This document shows, one piece after another, positions 34,211 through 44,700 of a stretch of 64,000 bases of DNA. The stretch comes from Fragum whitleyi (Eukaryota > Mollusca > Bivalvia > Cardiida > Cardiidae): NCBI GenBank assembly GCA_948146395.1, contig OX411544.1:39154630-39218629 (forward strand). The letters are read 5' to 3'. Both the position numbers and the translations under genes were made by a program. Within the stretch, counting starts at the first letter, position 1. Every line of letters starts with the position of its first letter. Below the pieces are notes generated by a model. It did not search any database, had not been told where the DNA came from, and worked only from the letters and a program-made list of their open reading frames with translations.

Positions 34211-36029
34211 CTCTCGAGGCACCGATTTGGAAAGACACTTTCGATAAATATACTGAAATTGAGACGATTAGATGAATTCCAAAATTTTGAAAAGACAACA
34301 GACAAGCCTGAAAATTAATGACTGTTGGAAGTAGTGTGCACATAGAAAAAAGGCATCTGCATATCGTTGTAACCCATCATGGTAATAAAGCAATAAAATC
34401 TTCCACATCCTAGAATGGTTTCATCATTTAAGAAATGATGGGTTTATATGACCGAAATACAAATGTAAGATATTGTCATCGTGGACGTACTTGATTAGCC
34501 TTCCTAAACGATTCGATTCCACAAAAACTATAAGGAATGTTAGTAAGTTCGGCTCTTGAATCACAAAAAGGGAGACGAATATTATAAGCTTATGATTCCG
34601 TTCTCATTTTTGCTCGATTTACAATTATTAGTGTTAAATTAATATGTGTAATATCATGTTGAAATTCATGCAAATAAAATATATTTAAACCAATTCGATT
34701 AAAAAATCTTAATGGACCTAAATCTGATGGACCTAAACATATTGTTTGGAGTTTAAATTTCTCGAAAACACGAGTACCAAAAGGTTATTTACGATTCTTT
34801 GATCTTAATGAAAAAAATGCCTCCTGTTCTTAGTTAATCCCATACCTTGCGTAAGTTGAGATCACTTTGAGATCACTTTACTGCTTTTTGCTTAGAACAA
34901 ATGTGAAATCTAATGCTGTATTTTCATTCTCTAAGAAATTGTACTTTTAACCATGCAATTTAAAACTTGTAACAAAAATACAAGTAAATTAGCGAGCCAG
35001 AATGGCCTTTTTTACGACCAATAGCAAGCAACAACATCTTACGGTTGGTGTTCAGTTATGCAATGTCTACATGTTCCTTTTTCTATTGACGGACGGTGAA
35101 AAGGAGTCGATTGGAAATTTTATAATTTATGATAGTTTGTGTAAGTTTTTTTTCGGTGGTGCGTGTTCATTGCGCTTGAGCATATAATTGGTGTGCACCA
35201 GTTAGTGATTGCAGAGCGGGGAATACAAGCATGGTAAATAAAATCAGTTGAAGTCTGGAGATCTACAAATTGGATAGGGCAAAATGATTAATTAATAAGT
35301 TAACTTACAAATAGTTTAAACTTTGCTCAATTAGATTCATATTCAGAGATTACCTATTAAGACATTTCACGTAATTAATCTAAATTTTCTCAATTTTGCC
35401 AATGAAATTGTTACCCACGTTTAAAAATACCGAAAATAATCATAGCTTCTCATAAATAGATTAAATAAATGACAAAGCTGCATTTGTCCGCAGTAAAATT
35501 CGGAGTCTTTTCAAAGTATTCGCTCCTTTGTAATAAAGCCATTGAAAACACAAACATTACATTGTCCATATTGCGGATAACATTTTTTTAAATGATGATA
35601 AGGGATAACCTCAGCTCACCCGACGCTTGAATCATTCCTAATCATCGATGATCTCGTACTGGCCGTGTTTTCTTGACCTCAGTCCACTAATAATTATAAG
35701 TTCGTAGATTGTTTGCGTTCAAATTTTCTTGTCAAAACTACCATCTATCTCTATAATTGACTACACCGCGTGGCGCATCCATAATGTCCGCCGTCGGAGG
35801 TGAAACCCTGTATACCTTACTTTACAAAAATGAAACCCGTACAAAGAAACGGGATTGCAGCGGCGAATCTAGAGGGGGTTCGAACGCACCCCTCTGTATC
35901 CACATAACTTCATTGAAATGGGCAAATTCAATCTAAACTTTTTAATACAACAAAAAAAACAAACCAATTTTTGTTTGTTCGAATCACAGGAACTTGAAAT
36001 GCTACAAATAAAATATGTCTTTTGTACAG
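34211..36029. other. Non-coding stretch
   Basis: AT-rich, no credible gene. The 61-codon frame at 35002-35187 has no recognisable motif. Around 35860-35900 a short GC-richer patch (GCGGCGAATCTAGAGGGGGT) has a reverse-related partner near 36120-36150 outside the hairpin at 36030. Confidence 0.4.
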
Positions 36030-36101
36030 AGTTTGAGCAATTAGTCCCATAGTATCCCTTTCTCTATAGATAGGGATACTATGGGACTAATTGCTCAAAC
36101 T
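36030..36101. repeat. Perfect 30-bp hairpin
   Basis: AGTTTGAGCAATTAGTCCCA, TAGTATCCCT, a 12-base spacer, then the exact complement. The partial partners at 35870-35900 and 36115-36145 (GAACGCACCCCTC / CGAACCCCCTATA context) suggest a slightly larger foldback of about 280 bp. Confidence 0.7.
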
Positions 36102-37092
36102 TTGTAGGCCTACATCGAACCCCCTATATAAAAACCCCGGATCCGTCGCTGAACTGTCTGAGTGGTGCGCAAAGTATCGACCCTAGTCAGACTGCGCAGA
36201 CTGCACAGTCTGACTAGGATCCAAACTAAGCGTACTTGATTGATTTTCTGAATTGATTTTAGTAATTTTACCTTCTTTCGTAAAAAGTTTTGAAAGGCGT
36301 TTAAAGGTTGGCATCTAATTAATTATCTCTTATCCATTTTTAAATCGAATGATTAAACAGACTTACGAGATTGTCAATTTTTGCAAAACGGGACATAACA
36401 TAACATAACATATATTTTATTGAAGTAATATAGGCCAACGGCCCAGTTTACAAACATGAAATTACAAATATTGTTATAGCTCCTTGGATTGGTAGAATAA
36501 AACAATATAGAAAGACACAAATTGTATATAAATGATACGAGTGAAATGTAATCGATGTTAACCCTTTTTGTTCTGTTCACGTCGTTGTCACAATTTTGCA
36601 GACAGTATTAACTGAGATCAGCCAGCACATGTGTGCAGTCTGAGCTGAGCCTATCCTGCCAGCTTCTTACCTTATTTCGTAGGTACCATTTGAATATTAG
36701 ATAATACTGCTTATATTGTGTTAGAAGTGACAATAATTTTTTAAACCTATCTAAATTTAGTATGATAAAGGTTGACAACACTGTATTAAAAAGTATAGAC
36801 GATCAGTTCAACTAAATGCAGCTATCACACATGTATAATATAACGTCTTGCGAAAAGAAACAATTTAGGCCATTTAAATGGAACAAAAGTAAGTACTGCG
36901 CGGCCTGAATAAGGCCGAAGCCTTTATCTTTTAGCAGATCATTTGCCTGAAATAAAAAAAATAACTTTCTATCGAGTAATATAGGGTGGTCTCTGCAAAT
37001 GTAAACGTCTGAAGAAACGTGAATTGGCGCTATTATTGAAAGACTTAAGGTTTGAAATGGTTCAGGGTATACTTTGGAATGTATCACAACAT
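36102..37092. other. Non-coding stretch with small repeats
   Basis: 36176-36221 holds a hairpin CCTAGTCAGACTGCGCAGAC against CAGTCTGACTAGG, related to 23270. At 36394-36412 a CATAACATAACATAACATA run precedes TTTTATTGAAGTAATATAGG, resembling a retroposon 3' end on the minus strand. No gene recognised. Confidence 0.4.
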
Positions 37093-37253
37093 AAGGTAGT
37101 GTACCCGTAATAGTTCCACAACGTCTCGGGACTAATGAATTTTAACAGTTTAACCGAGGTTTCCTAATGATTTTCATTAGAAAACCTCGGTCACCATTGT
37201 CAAAAGATCATGAGCTCCGAATTGTTGAGGAACTTCTATGGGTCTACTACCTT
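37093..37253. mobile_element. Family C foldback, copy 3
   Basis: AAGGTAGTGTACCCGTAATA ... TCTATGGGTCTACTACCTT. Central stem GAGGTTTCCTAATGA / TCATTAGAAAACCTC. 161 bp. Confidence 0.82.
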
Positions 37254-38009
37254 AATTATAGATTGTATACATATTATCATCAATTCAGTGAAACGCTTCC
37301 ACAATAATTATTCATAGTTGTCGCATATTTCATGAATTCAGTTTTCTGTTATTGTACTTGTTCTATCCTTTTCCGTCCCGTGCAACCCGAGTTAGACTGG
37401 CTCCCGCCCCACTGATCTGAAGTATTATGAAATGAGCAACTAAACTAAAGAAAGTTTGTAATTTCTTATCAGCTTATATTCCTCTGACTGGCCGATCAGT
37501 GTCAGTTTTTGAGAATATTGGAGGCAATTTTTTCATAAGATTTGATTAGATAAAACAGTAAAATCGAGCGAAGTAACTTATTGAATATCACTTGGAGCCT
37601 GGCTAGACCCGAGTCCGCGTGGCATCATAGGGCAAAGCTTGACTGTTTGGTGAAGGGTAAGGGACGCTGTAATATTCGCGTTCGTTATGATCAGTATGAC
37701 TGAAATTTGAGAGATGAACTTTTCGATTGGGGTTCATAGCCCGCTATGACCTGCCACAAAACAGTTGCGATAACCGCTACATTTTCTTTGTAACGTGATC
37801 ACATGACCTGCTCAAGCCCCATGTGATCTTGTCACGTGGTCTTGTATTTGTTCTGAGCATGTAAAATAGAAATATGTATTTGCCCAATATTTTGCCTCTT
37901 ATTCGATTGAATGCAGATTTAGGTAAAAACATTTAAATTGATAAAAACATTTGAATATTTTTTTCGAAAAAAAATTGCAATGTTTTCTGCTTTTCAAACA
38001 GTCATTCTA
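37254..38009. other. Non-coding stretch
   Basis: No gene or clear repeat. A palindromic patch around TGATCTTGTCACGTGGTC and GTAACGTGATCACATGACC lies near 37790-37845. Confidence 0.45.
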
Positions 38010-38338
38010 TATATAATAAGTGCTAAGAGTTTTGTTTGAAAAAAAAAAATCTAACGAGGTTGGGGGAACTGATAATTGTCGAGGCTCTGCCGAGATGATT
38101 AGCAATTCACACAACCTCGTTAGATATTTTTTCATACAAATCACTAAGAACTCGTTATATTTATCCTATAATTTTGTTAGTCTTGTTTTCTTCGATGGTT
38201 TTAACAGAAATAAAAGTTTTTCGCCATGTTTCTCAAAAATAACCGAATTATGTCACTTTTCTTAAAATATCTATGACGTATCAAAAAAATATCGCATGGA
38301 GTGTTATCACACGAATATTTGTATAGTTATAAGATAAA
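38010..38338 (-). mobile_element. Family E element, copy 3 (opposite strand)
   Basis: Complement layout of 2587: the hairpin end comes first (AAAATCTAACGAGGTTGGGG against CAACCTCGTTAGATATTTT), then TCTTCGATGGTTTTAACAG and the terminus AATATTTGTATAGTTATAAG. 329 bp. Confidence 0.75.
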
Positions 38339-40449
38339 TGATGATCTCAAATGGGAAGAGCGCAGCATACGAGGGTTAGAAAAAAAATTCTCATCAAACG
38401 ATTAAACAAGGAGACCAACGAAAACCAAATCAAAACCACTATAAAATACGCATATAAATAACTCTTTATAGAAATAAATATTTGTAAACATGCTTCATTT
38501 GTATTATTTCGTGTTGTGACTATGATCCTATGAGGTAAATGTCAAAATAAAGATATGTTGTGTAATATTATTTTATGTTAATATCAAATATGAACATCCA
38601 TTCTAGGAAGACTGTTGGCAATTTCAGACAGAGGATATTTAAAATAAATATAAAAATATTTATTTGGTTCCTATCGTGGCTCGGTCTTCCTGACAATCGT
38701 AAAAAATGGATCCCACGACATTTTAGAGCTTCCTTGACATTTGGCAACAATAAAACCTAGTACCCGTGAGACCGAATGCATGTATAAGAACAACATTTGA
38801 TTTATTATTATTTTGATACATTTTAAGTCATCATTTCGCTATCCAGAAATTAAGCACTGATATTATCATAATAATGATTTCTAGGGGTCCCAACAGAAAG
38901 ACCGGAATCAGACTGACTTCAGACAGAGACTAAAAAAAGCTAACTTTTATCCTTTTTAACAAAATTTATTTTTCGGTGCTAAAATTGTTTCACCTTTCTC
39001 TCTTTTTTTTCCTTTTTTAAGATCGATTTCCTTTTCAGGAAAATCAATCGATATTTTCGATTGACTTTCCTGCAAAGGTAATAGATCTTGGTCGGATAAA
39101 AGAGATCACACACAAAAACATAATGCGGGTTGATTCCTTTTGATCTTTCCGCTAATGGATTTTCCATAAACTATTTTCATTTTCAATTTAAGTTTTTTTT
39201 CAATATTCACATGTCACAACAATCCAAATATGACATTTGGTAACAATAAAACATAGCGTCCGTGAGAAATGACCACGCACGGACAGGGTCAGCGCGACTG
39301 ACCACTGCGTCCATGAAAGCTAATCCTTGAGCCTTTCATCAACTGTGTTGCTTTTTTGTAATTAATTATTCATAGCAGAGGAAATACAGCATTTGATCTT
39401 GGATTTTAATATGCATTTAATATTCAGGAGAGTTTTCATCTGTCAGATTTTCTAAATATCAATACTTTTATGATACTTTTTCATGTTGCAAATAGTTACT
39501 GCTGTAATTCAAATTTCCTCTATTATTGCTTGTATCAAACTTTCGGTCCGAAACCAAATTCTTTTAACTACGAGAGTTGTCAAAAAAGCTTCGGAAAAGG
39601 GGATGACAATAATTCACTATTCGGTATAGTTGAATATCATTATCAGTAATCATTGGTATGGAAATATTCTACATTTTCTTTGAAATAATTCAACGAAAAT
39701 AAAAGCAAGCCGGGAAGTATAATTACCATAGCAACGTCAAGTCAACAAGAGAGGGGCACTATGATGTTATTCAGTAAAAAACTACTTAAAATCTTTGGGG
39801 GCTATTTATACTCTTTATCGAATTAGCGCTCCGATATTTGTAAACGCTCATATTTTGTACGCGTTGATGTGTAATGATAGATATACATAAAATTGTTTCT
39901 GTAAGTTCATTGATGAATAGACAACAGCACTGTCTTTCTTTAGAAGAAGGATATGATCTGAAAAGATCAATATGAAGCAAAACCAAGAAATAGGCGTAAG
40001 ATTTTACACTTGTTATGCCTACATCACCCCCTCCCCCTTACCCCGTCAAATCATTTAAGCGCATTTTCCGTTGTAATAAAGATATATGTGTGGTTTTTTT
40101 TTATTTTTATTTATTTTTTTTTTTTGAAACCCTTAATCACATCTTCTCTTTTAATTTCCATCATTCGTGAACCCTCGATCCCATATCGGATTAGGACGTT
40201 CAACGTTACGTCGAATTCGATGAAATGCCCACAAAAACCATGCAATCTCTTAGGAAAAATTCTATCACTGGACCTCATATCTGTTTTCTTTTGTTGGTAT
40301 TTATACATTCCAAGCGTAATTATTAGGCAGGGGAGTAATAAGATAATTTAATAAGTTGTGCATAACGTGTACCGGGTAACCATAAAATTTCAATTCAAGT
40401 TCCTCTCACGTCAATCCTGATGATGCTTTGGCGATTATAAATCAATCCA
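38339..40449. other. Non-coding stretch
   Basis: No gene recognised. GGCAACAATAAAACCTAG..CCGTGAGA (38740) recurs as GGTAACAATAAAACATAGCG then CCGTGAGA (39239), a short direct repeat about 500 bp apart. A T-rich tract lies at 40096-40126. The 113-codon frame at 40010-40351 passes through it and has no domain features. Confidence 0.45.
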
Positions 40450-40723
40450 GCCGCCTTCATAGCGCAGTAAATAGCGTGTCGGGCTGTCAATATAGAGGTC
40501 CCGGGCTCGATCCCCAACGGCGGCCCTCATCCTCTCCGACTATTTGTCTCTCTCCAATGGCTTGATAACCGTAGACCTATGTTAGATAGCAGCTGGAGGC
40601 TGGGAAATGATGTAATGGTAGAACTGGTGAGAGAAATACCGGGAAATCAATGTCAAGTGCTACAACAATCGTGATATAACTGAAAATAATGTTGAAAGCG
40701 ACGTCAAACTCCATTAAAATAAA
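40450..40723 (+). mobile_element. tRNA-derived SINE, full-length S1 copy
   Basis: The tRNA-like head GCCGCCTTCATAGCGCAGTA ... CGATCCCCAACGGCGGC has a complementary acceptor stem (GCCGCC/GGCGGC) and boxes A and B close to consensus. The body has CTCCAATGGCTTGATAACCG, ATAGCAGCTGGAGGCTGGG and GAGAGAAATACCGGG, then a tail CAAACTCCATTAAAATAAAT. The anticodon arm does not pair, so it is not a tRNA gene. A family A element abuts its 3' end. Confidence 0.82.
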
Positions 40724-40965
40724 TGAGACTATGCGTGAGATTTCCAAAAAAAAAAAAAAAAAATAGCATGCGCAAAGTAAAGACTCCGACCAGTCTGTGC
40801 CTCCGAGTGTGATCCGAGTCTTCACTATGCGCTTAGTAGATAGATAAATCTCAAAGTACATGTAGCCAATCATATAAATACAGTATGTGGCTGTCTACTC
40901 TACTCTACTCAGTGTTTGCACCTAACGGACGTTTCAAATTGTTGGAAATGTCACGCAGAGGCTCA
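40724..40965. mobile_element. Family A MITE, copy 4
   Basis: TGAGACTATGCGTGAGATTTCC then an A-run replacing part of the left arm; right end GTTGGAAATGTCACGCAGAG then GCTCA. Internal CCGACCAGTCTGTGCCTCCG. Inserted at or directly after the SINE tail. Confidence 0.78.
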
Positions 40966-41622
40966 AATATAAATCAAGCGCTGTTTTTGTCAAAAAGATA
41001 GAATCAATTAAAGCTAATCTTACGATAGATAAATTAAGCTATCTTTGTAAAAAAAATTATCAAGAAACAACGAAACAAATGAGTATCAGACTTTTCCCGA
41101 AACCTTTTCACAGCCCTCGTACAATTTGAATACGCTTGGGTTACGGGGTTTTGGGCGCCATATTACGAAATGACCCCCCACCCCCACCCCCAACACACAC
41201 CGAAGAAAGGAAAAATAAATGAAATAAAGAAACTGTAATCTCACATTCGACTTACATGTAAAATAATCTATTACGAACTTCGTCCTCGGCTTTTCACAAC
41301 GAACAGCGCAAACGATTAAAAATTGTGATTTCATACGCTCAATTCAATTTACGACATTTTGTTTTGCAGCAAATACGTAAATACCGAGATATAATGAATT
41401 TAACGAAATAGTATTAATTTCTGTGTTTTATATTACTATTTTTCAGGCTTTAATCGGCCGCACATTCCAAGAGAATGAGAATCTTGTTGATTTCATATTT
41501 TGACAAGACCCTTGCGACAACCTCGTGAATTTGCTAGTCTCAAAACTGGCTATTTTTAAGACAATCTTGTATTAGCCGAGATCAAAGTATTGACGCTGTC
41601 AACATAACAAAAAAATTACTGT
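40966..41622. other. Non-coding left flank of the large foldback element
   Basis: No gene. A C-rich tract CCCCCCACCCCCACCCCC lies at about 41173-41190; otherwise AT-rich single-copy-looking sequence up to the 9-bp repeat at 41623. Confidence 0.5.
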
Positions 41623-41631
41623 TATTTTTTT
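41623..41631. repeat. Left 9-bp target-site duplication
   Basis: TATTTTTTT immediately precedes the terminal inverted repeat beginning at 41632. The identical 9 bases follow the other terminus at 55880-55888. Confidence 0.7.
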
Positions 41632-41761
41632 ATGTGTGTGAAGCTGGCACTTCAATCGTCAAACGACATTCAGGTCTACATTGAATGTAGAGCTGAAGAG
41701 ACCACACCATCTCTACATTCGCAGAAAATAATGTAGACCTAAGAAGGTCTCTTTGAGCACT
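41632..41761 (+). repeat. Left terminal domain of the foldback
   Basis: Unique (non-satellite) 130-bp end. After the 19-base tip come TTCAATCGTCAAACGACATT, then the palindrome TCTACATTGAATGTAGA at 41675-41691, GAAGAGACCACACCATCTCT, a second hairpin TCTACATT..AATGTAGA, and AAGGTCTCTTTGAGCACTTC. The right end repeats this in complement with about four to six differences. This is the part most likely to hold transposase-binding sites. Confidence 0.8.
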
Positions 41762-44700
41762 TCCATCGACATTCAGGTCTACATTCAAACTTTTTCAATG
41801 TCAAGCTACGCAATCGACATTCAGGTCTACATTCAAATTTTCCAATGTAGAGCTACGCAATCGACATTCAAGTCTACATTCAATTTTTCAATGTAGAGCT
41901 ACACAATCGACATTCAGGTCTACATTCAAACTTTTTCAATTAAGAGCTATTCCATCGACATTCAGGTCTACATCTAAATTTTCCAATGAAGGGCTATTCC
42001 ATCGACATTCAGGTCTACATTCAAACTTTTTCAATGTAGAGCTACACAATCGATATTCAGGTCTACATTCAAACTTTTTCAATGTAGAGCTTTTCAATCG
42101 ATATTCAGGTTTACATTCAAATTTTCCAATGGCGAGCTACGCAATCGACATTCAGGTCTGCATTCGAACTTTATTAAATGTAGAGCTACACAATCGACAT
42201 TCAAGTCTTCATTCAAACTTTTCAATGTAGGGCTATTCCATCGACATTGAGGTCTACATTCAAACTTTTTCAATGTAGAGCTATTCCATCGACATTCAGG
42301 TCTACATTCAAATTTTTTGAATGTAGAGCTATTCAATCGATATTCAGGTCTACATTCAAAATTTTTTAATGTAGAGCTTTTCAATCGATATTCAGGTCTG
42401 CATCCAATTTTCTCAATGTAGAGCTACGCAATCGGCTTTCAGGTCTACATTCAGACTTTTTCAATGTAGAGATATTCAATCGACATTCAGGTCTACATTC
42501 AAATTTTCCAATGGCGAGCTGCGCAATCGACATTTAGGTCTACATTCAAACTTTTTTAAATGTAGAGCTACGCAATCGACAATTAAGTCTACATTCAAAC
42601 TTTGTCAATGTAGGGCTATTCCATCGACATTGAGGTCTACATTCAAACTTTTTCAATGTAGAGCTATTCCATCGACATTCGGGTCTACATTCAAATATTT
42701 CAATGTAGTGCTATTCAATCGATATTCAGGTCTACTTTTAAACTTTTTCAATGTAAAGCTATTAATCAACATTCAGGTCTTCATTCAATTTTTTACAATG
42801 TAGAGCTTTTAAATCGACAATCAGGTCTACATTCAAACTTTTTCGATGTAGAGCTAATCTATCGACATTCAGGTCTACATTCAATCTTTTCAATGCAGAG
42901 CTATTCAATCGATATTCAGGTATACATTCAAATTTTCCAATGGAGAGCTATGCAATCGACCTTTAGGTCTACATTCGAACTTTTTAAATTGTAGAGTTAT
43001 TCAATCATCATTCAGATCTACATTCAAACTTTTTCAATGTGGAGTTATTCCATCCACATTCAGGTCTACATTAAATTTTTCAATGTCGAGCTATTCAATC
43101 GACATTCATGTCATCATTCAAATTTTCCAATGTAGTGCTACGCAATCGACATTCAGGTCTACATTCAAATTTTCCAATGTAGAGCTACACAATCGACATT
43201 CAGGTCTACATTCAAACTTTTTTAAATGTAGAGCTAATCAATCGATATTCAGGTCTACATTCAAACTTTTTGAATGAAGAGCTTTTCCATCGACATTCAG
43301 GGCTACATTCAAATTTTTTCAGTGTAGGGCTATTCCATCGACATTCAGGTCTTTATTCAAACTTTTTCAATATAGAGCTATTCAATCGACATTCAGGTGT
43401 ACATTCAAGCTTTTTCCAATATAGAGCTACGCATTCGACATTCAAGGTTACATTTAATTTTCTAAATGTAGAGCTACACAATCGACATTCAGGTCTACAT
43501 TCAAATTTTCCAATGTAGAGCTACACAATCGACATTCAGGTCTACATTCAAACTTTTTAATCGTAGAGCTAATCAATCGATATTCAGGTCTACATTCAAA
43601 CTTTTTGAATGAAGAGCTTTTCCATCGACATTCAGGGCTACATTTAAATTTTTTCAGTGTAGGGCTATTCCATCGACATTCAGGTCTTTATTCAAACTTT
43701 TTCAATATAGAGCTATTCAATCGACATTCAGGTCTACATTCAAGCTTTATCCAATATAGAGCTACGCATTCGACATTCAAGGTTACATTTAATTTTCTAA
43801 ATGTAGAGCTACACAATCGACATTCAGGTCTACATTCAAACTTTTTCAATGTAGAGTTATTCCATCGACATTCAGGTCGACATTAAATTTTTTCAATGTC
43901 GAGCTACGCAATCGACATTCAGGCCTACATTCAAATTTTCTCAATGTAGAGCTACACAATCAACATTCAGGTCTACATTCAAATTTCCAATGTAGACCTA
44001 CGCAATCGACTTTTAGGTCTACATTCAATTTTTCAATGTAGAGCTACACAATCGACATTCAGGTCTACATTCAAACTTTTTCAATGAAGGGCTATTTCAT
44101 CGACATTCAGGTCTACATCTAAATTTTCCAATCAAGGGCTATTCCATCGACATTTAGGTCTACATTCCAACTTTTTCAATGTAGAGCTACACAATCGTCA
44201 TTCATGTCAACATTAAAACTTTTTAAATGTAGAGCTATTCCATCTACATTCAGGTCTACATTCAAACTTTTTGAATGTAGATCTATTAAATCTATAATCA
44301 GGTCTACATTCAAACTTTTTCAATGTAGAGCTATTCAATCGATATTCAGGTCTACATTAAATTTTCTCAATGTAGAGCTATTAAATCGACATTCAGGTCT
44401 ACATTCAAATTTTCCAATGGCAAGCTGCGCAATCGACATTTAGCTCTACATTCAAACTTTTTTAAATGTAGAGCTACGCAATCGACATTCAAGTCTACAT
44501 TCAAATTTTTCAATGTAGGGCTATTCCATCGATATTGAGGTCTACATTCAAACTTTTTCAATGTAGAGCTATTCTATCGACATTCGGTTCTACTTTCAAA
44601 TTTTTCAATGTAGTGCTATTCAATCAACATTCAGGTCTTCATTAAATTTTTTTCAATGTAGAGCGTTTAAATCGACATTCAGGTCTTCATTCAATTTTTC

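Noticed and set aside
40010..40351. 113-codon frame with Phe-rich stretch
   Set aside because: Hydrophobic run is a T-rich tract; remainder lacks features and is also open on the opposite strand.
40450..40525. Functional tRNA gene
   Set aside because: Acceptor stem and B box look good but the anticodon arm does not pair and a SINE body shared by other copies follows.
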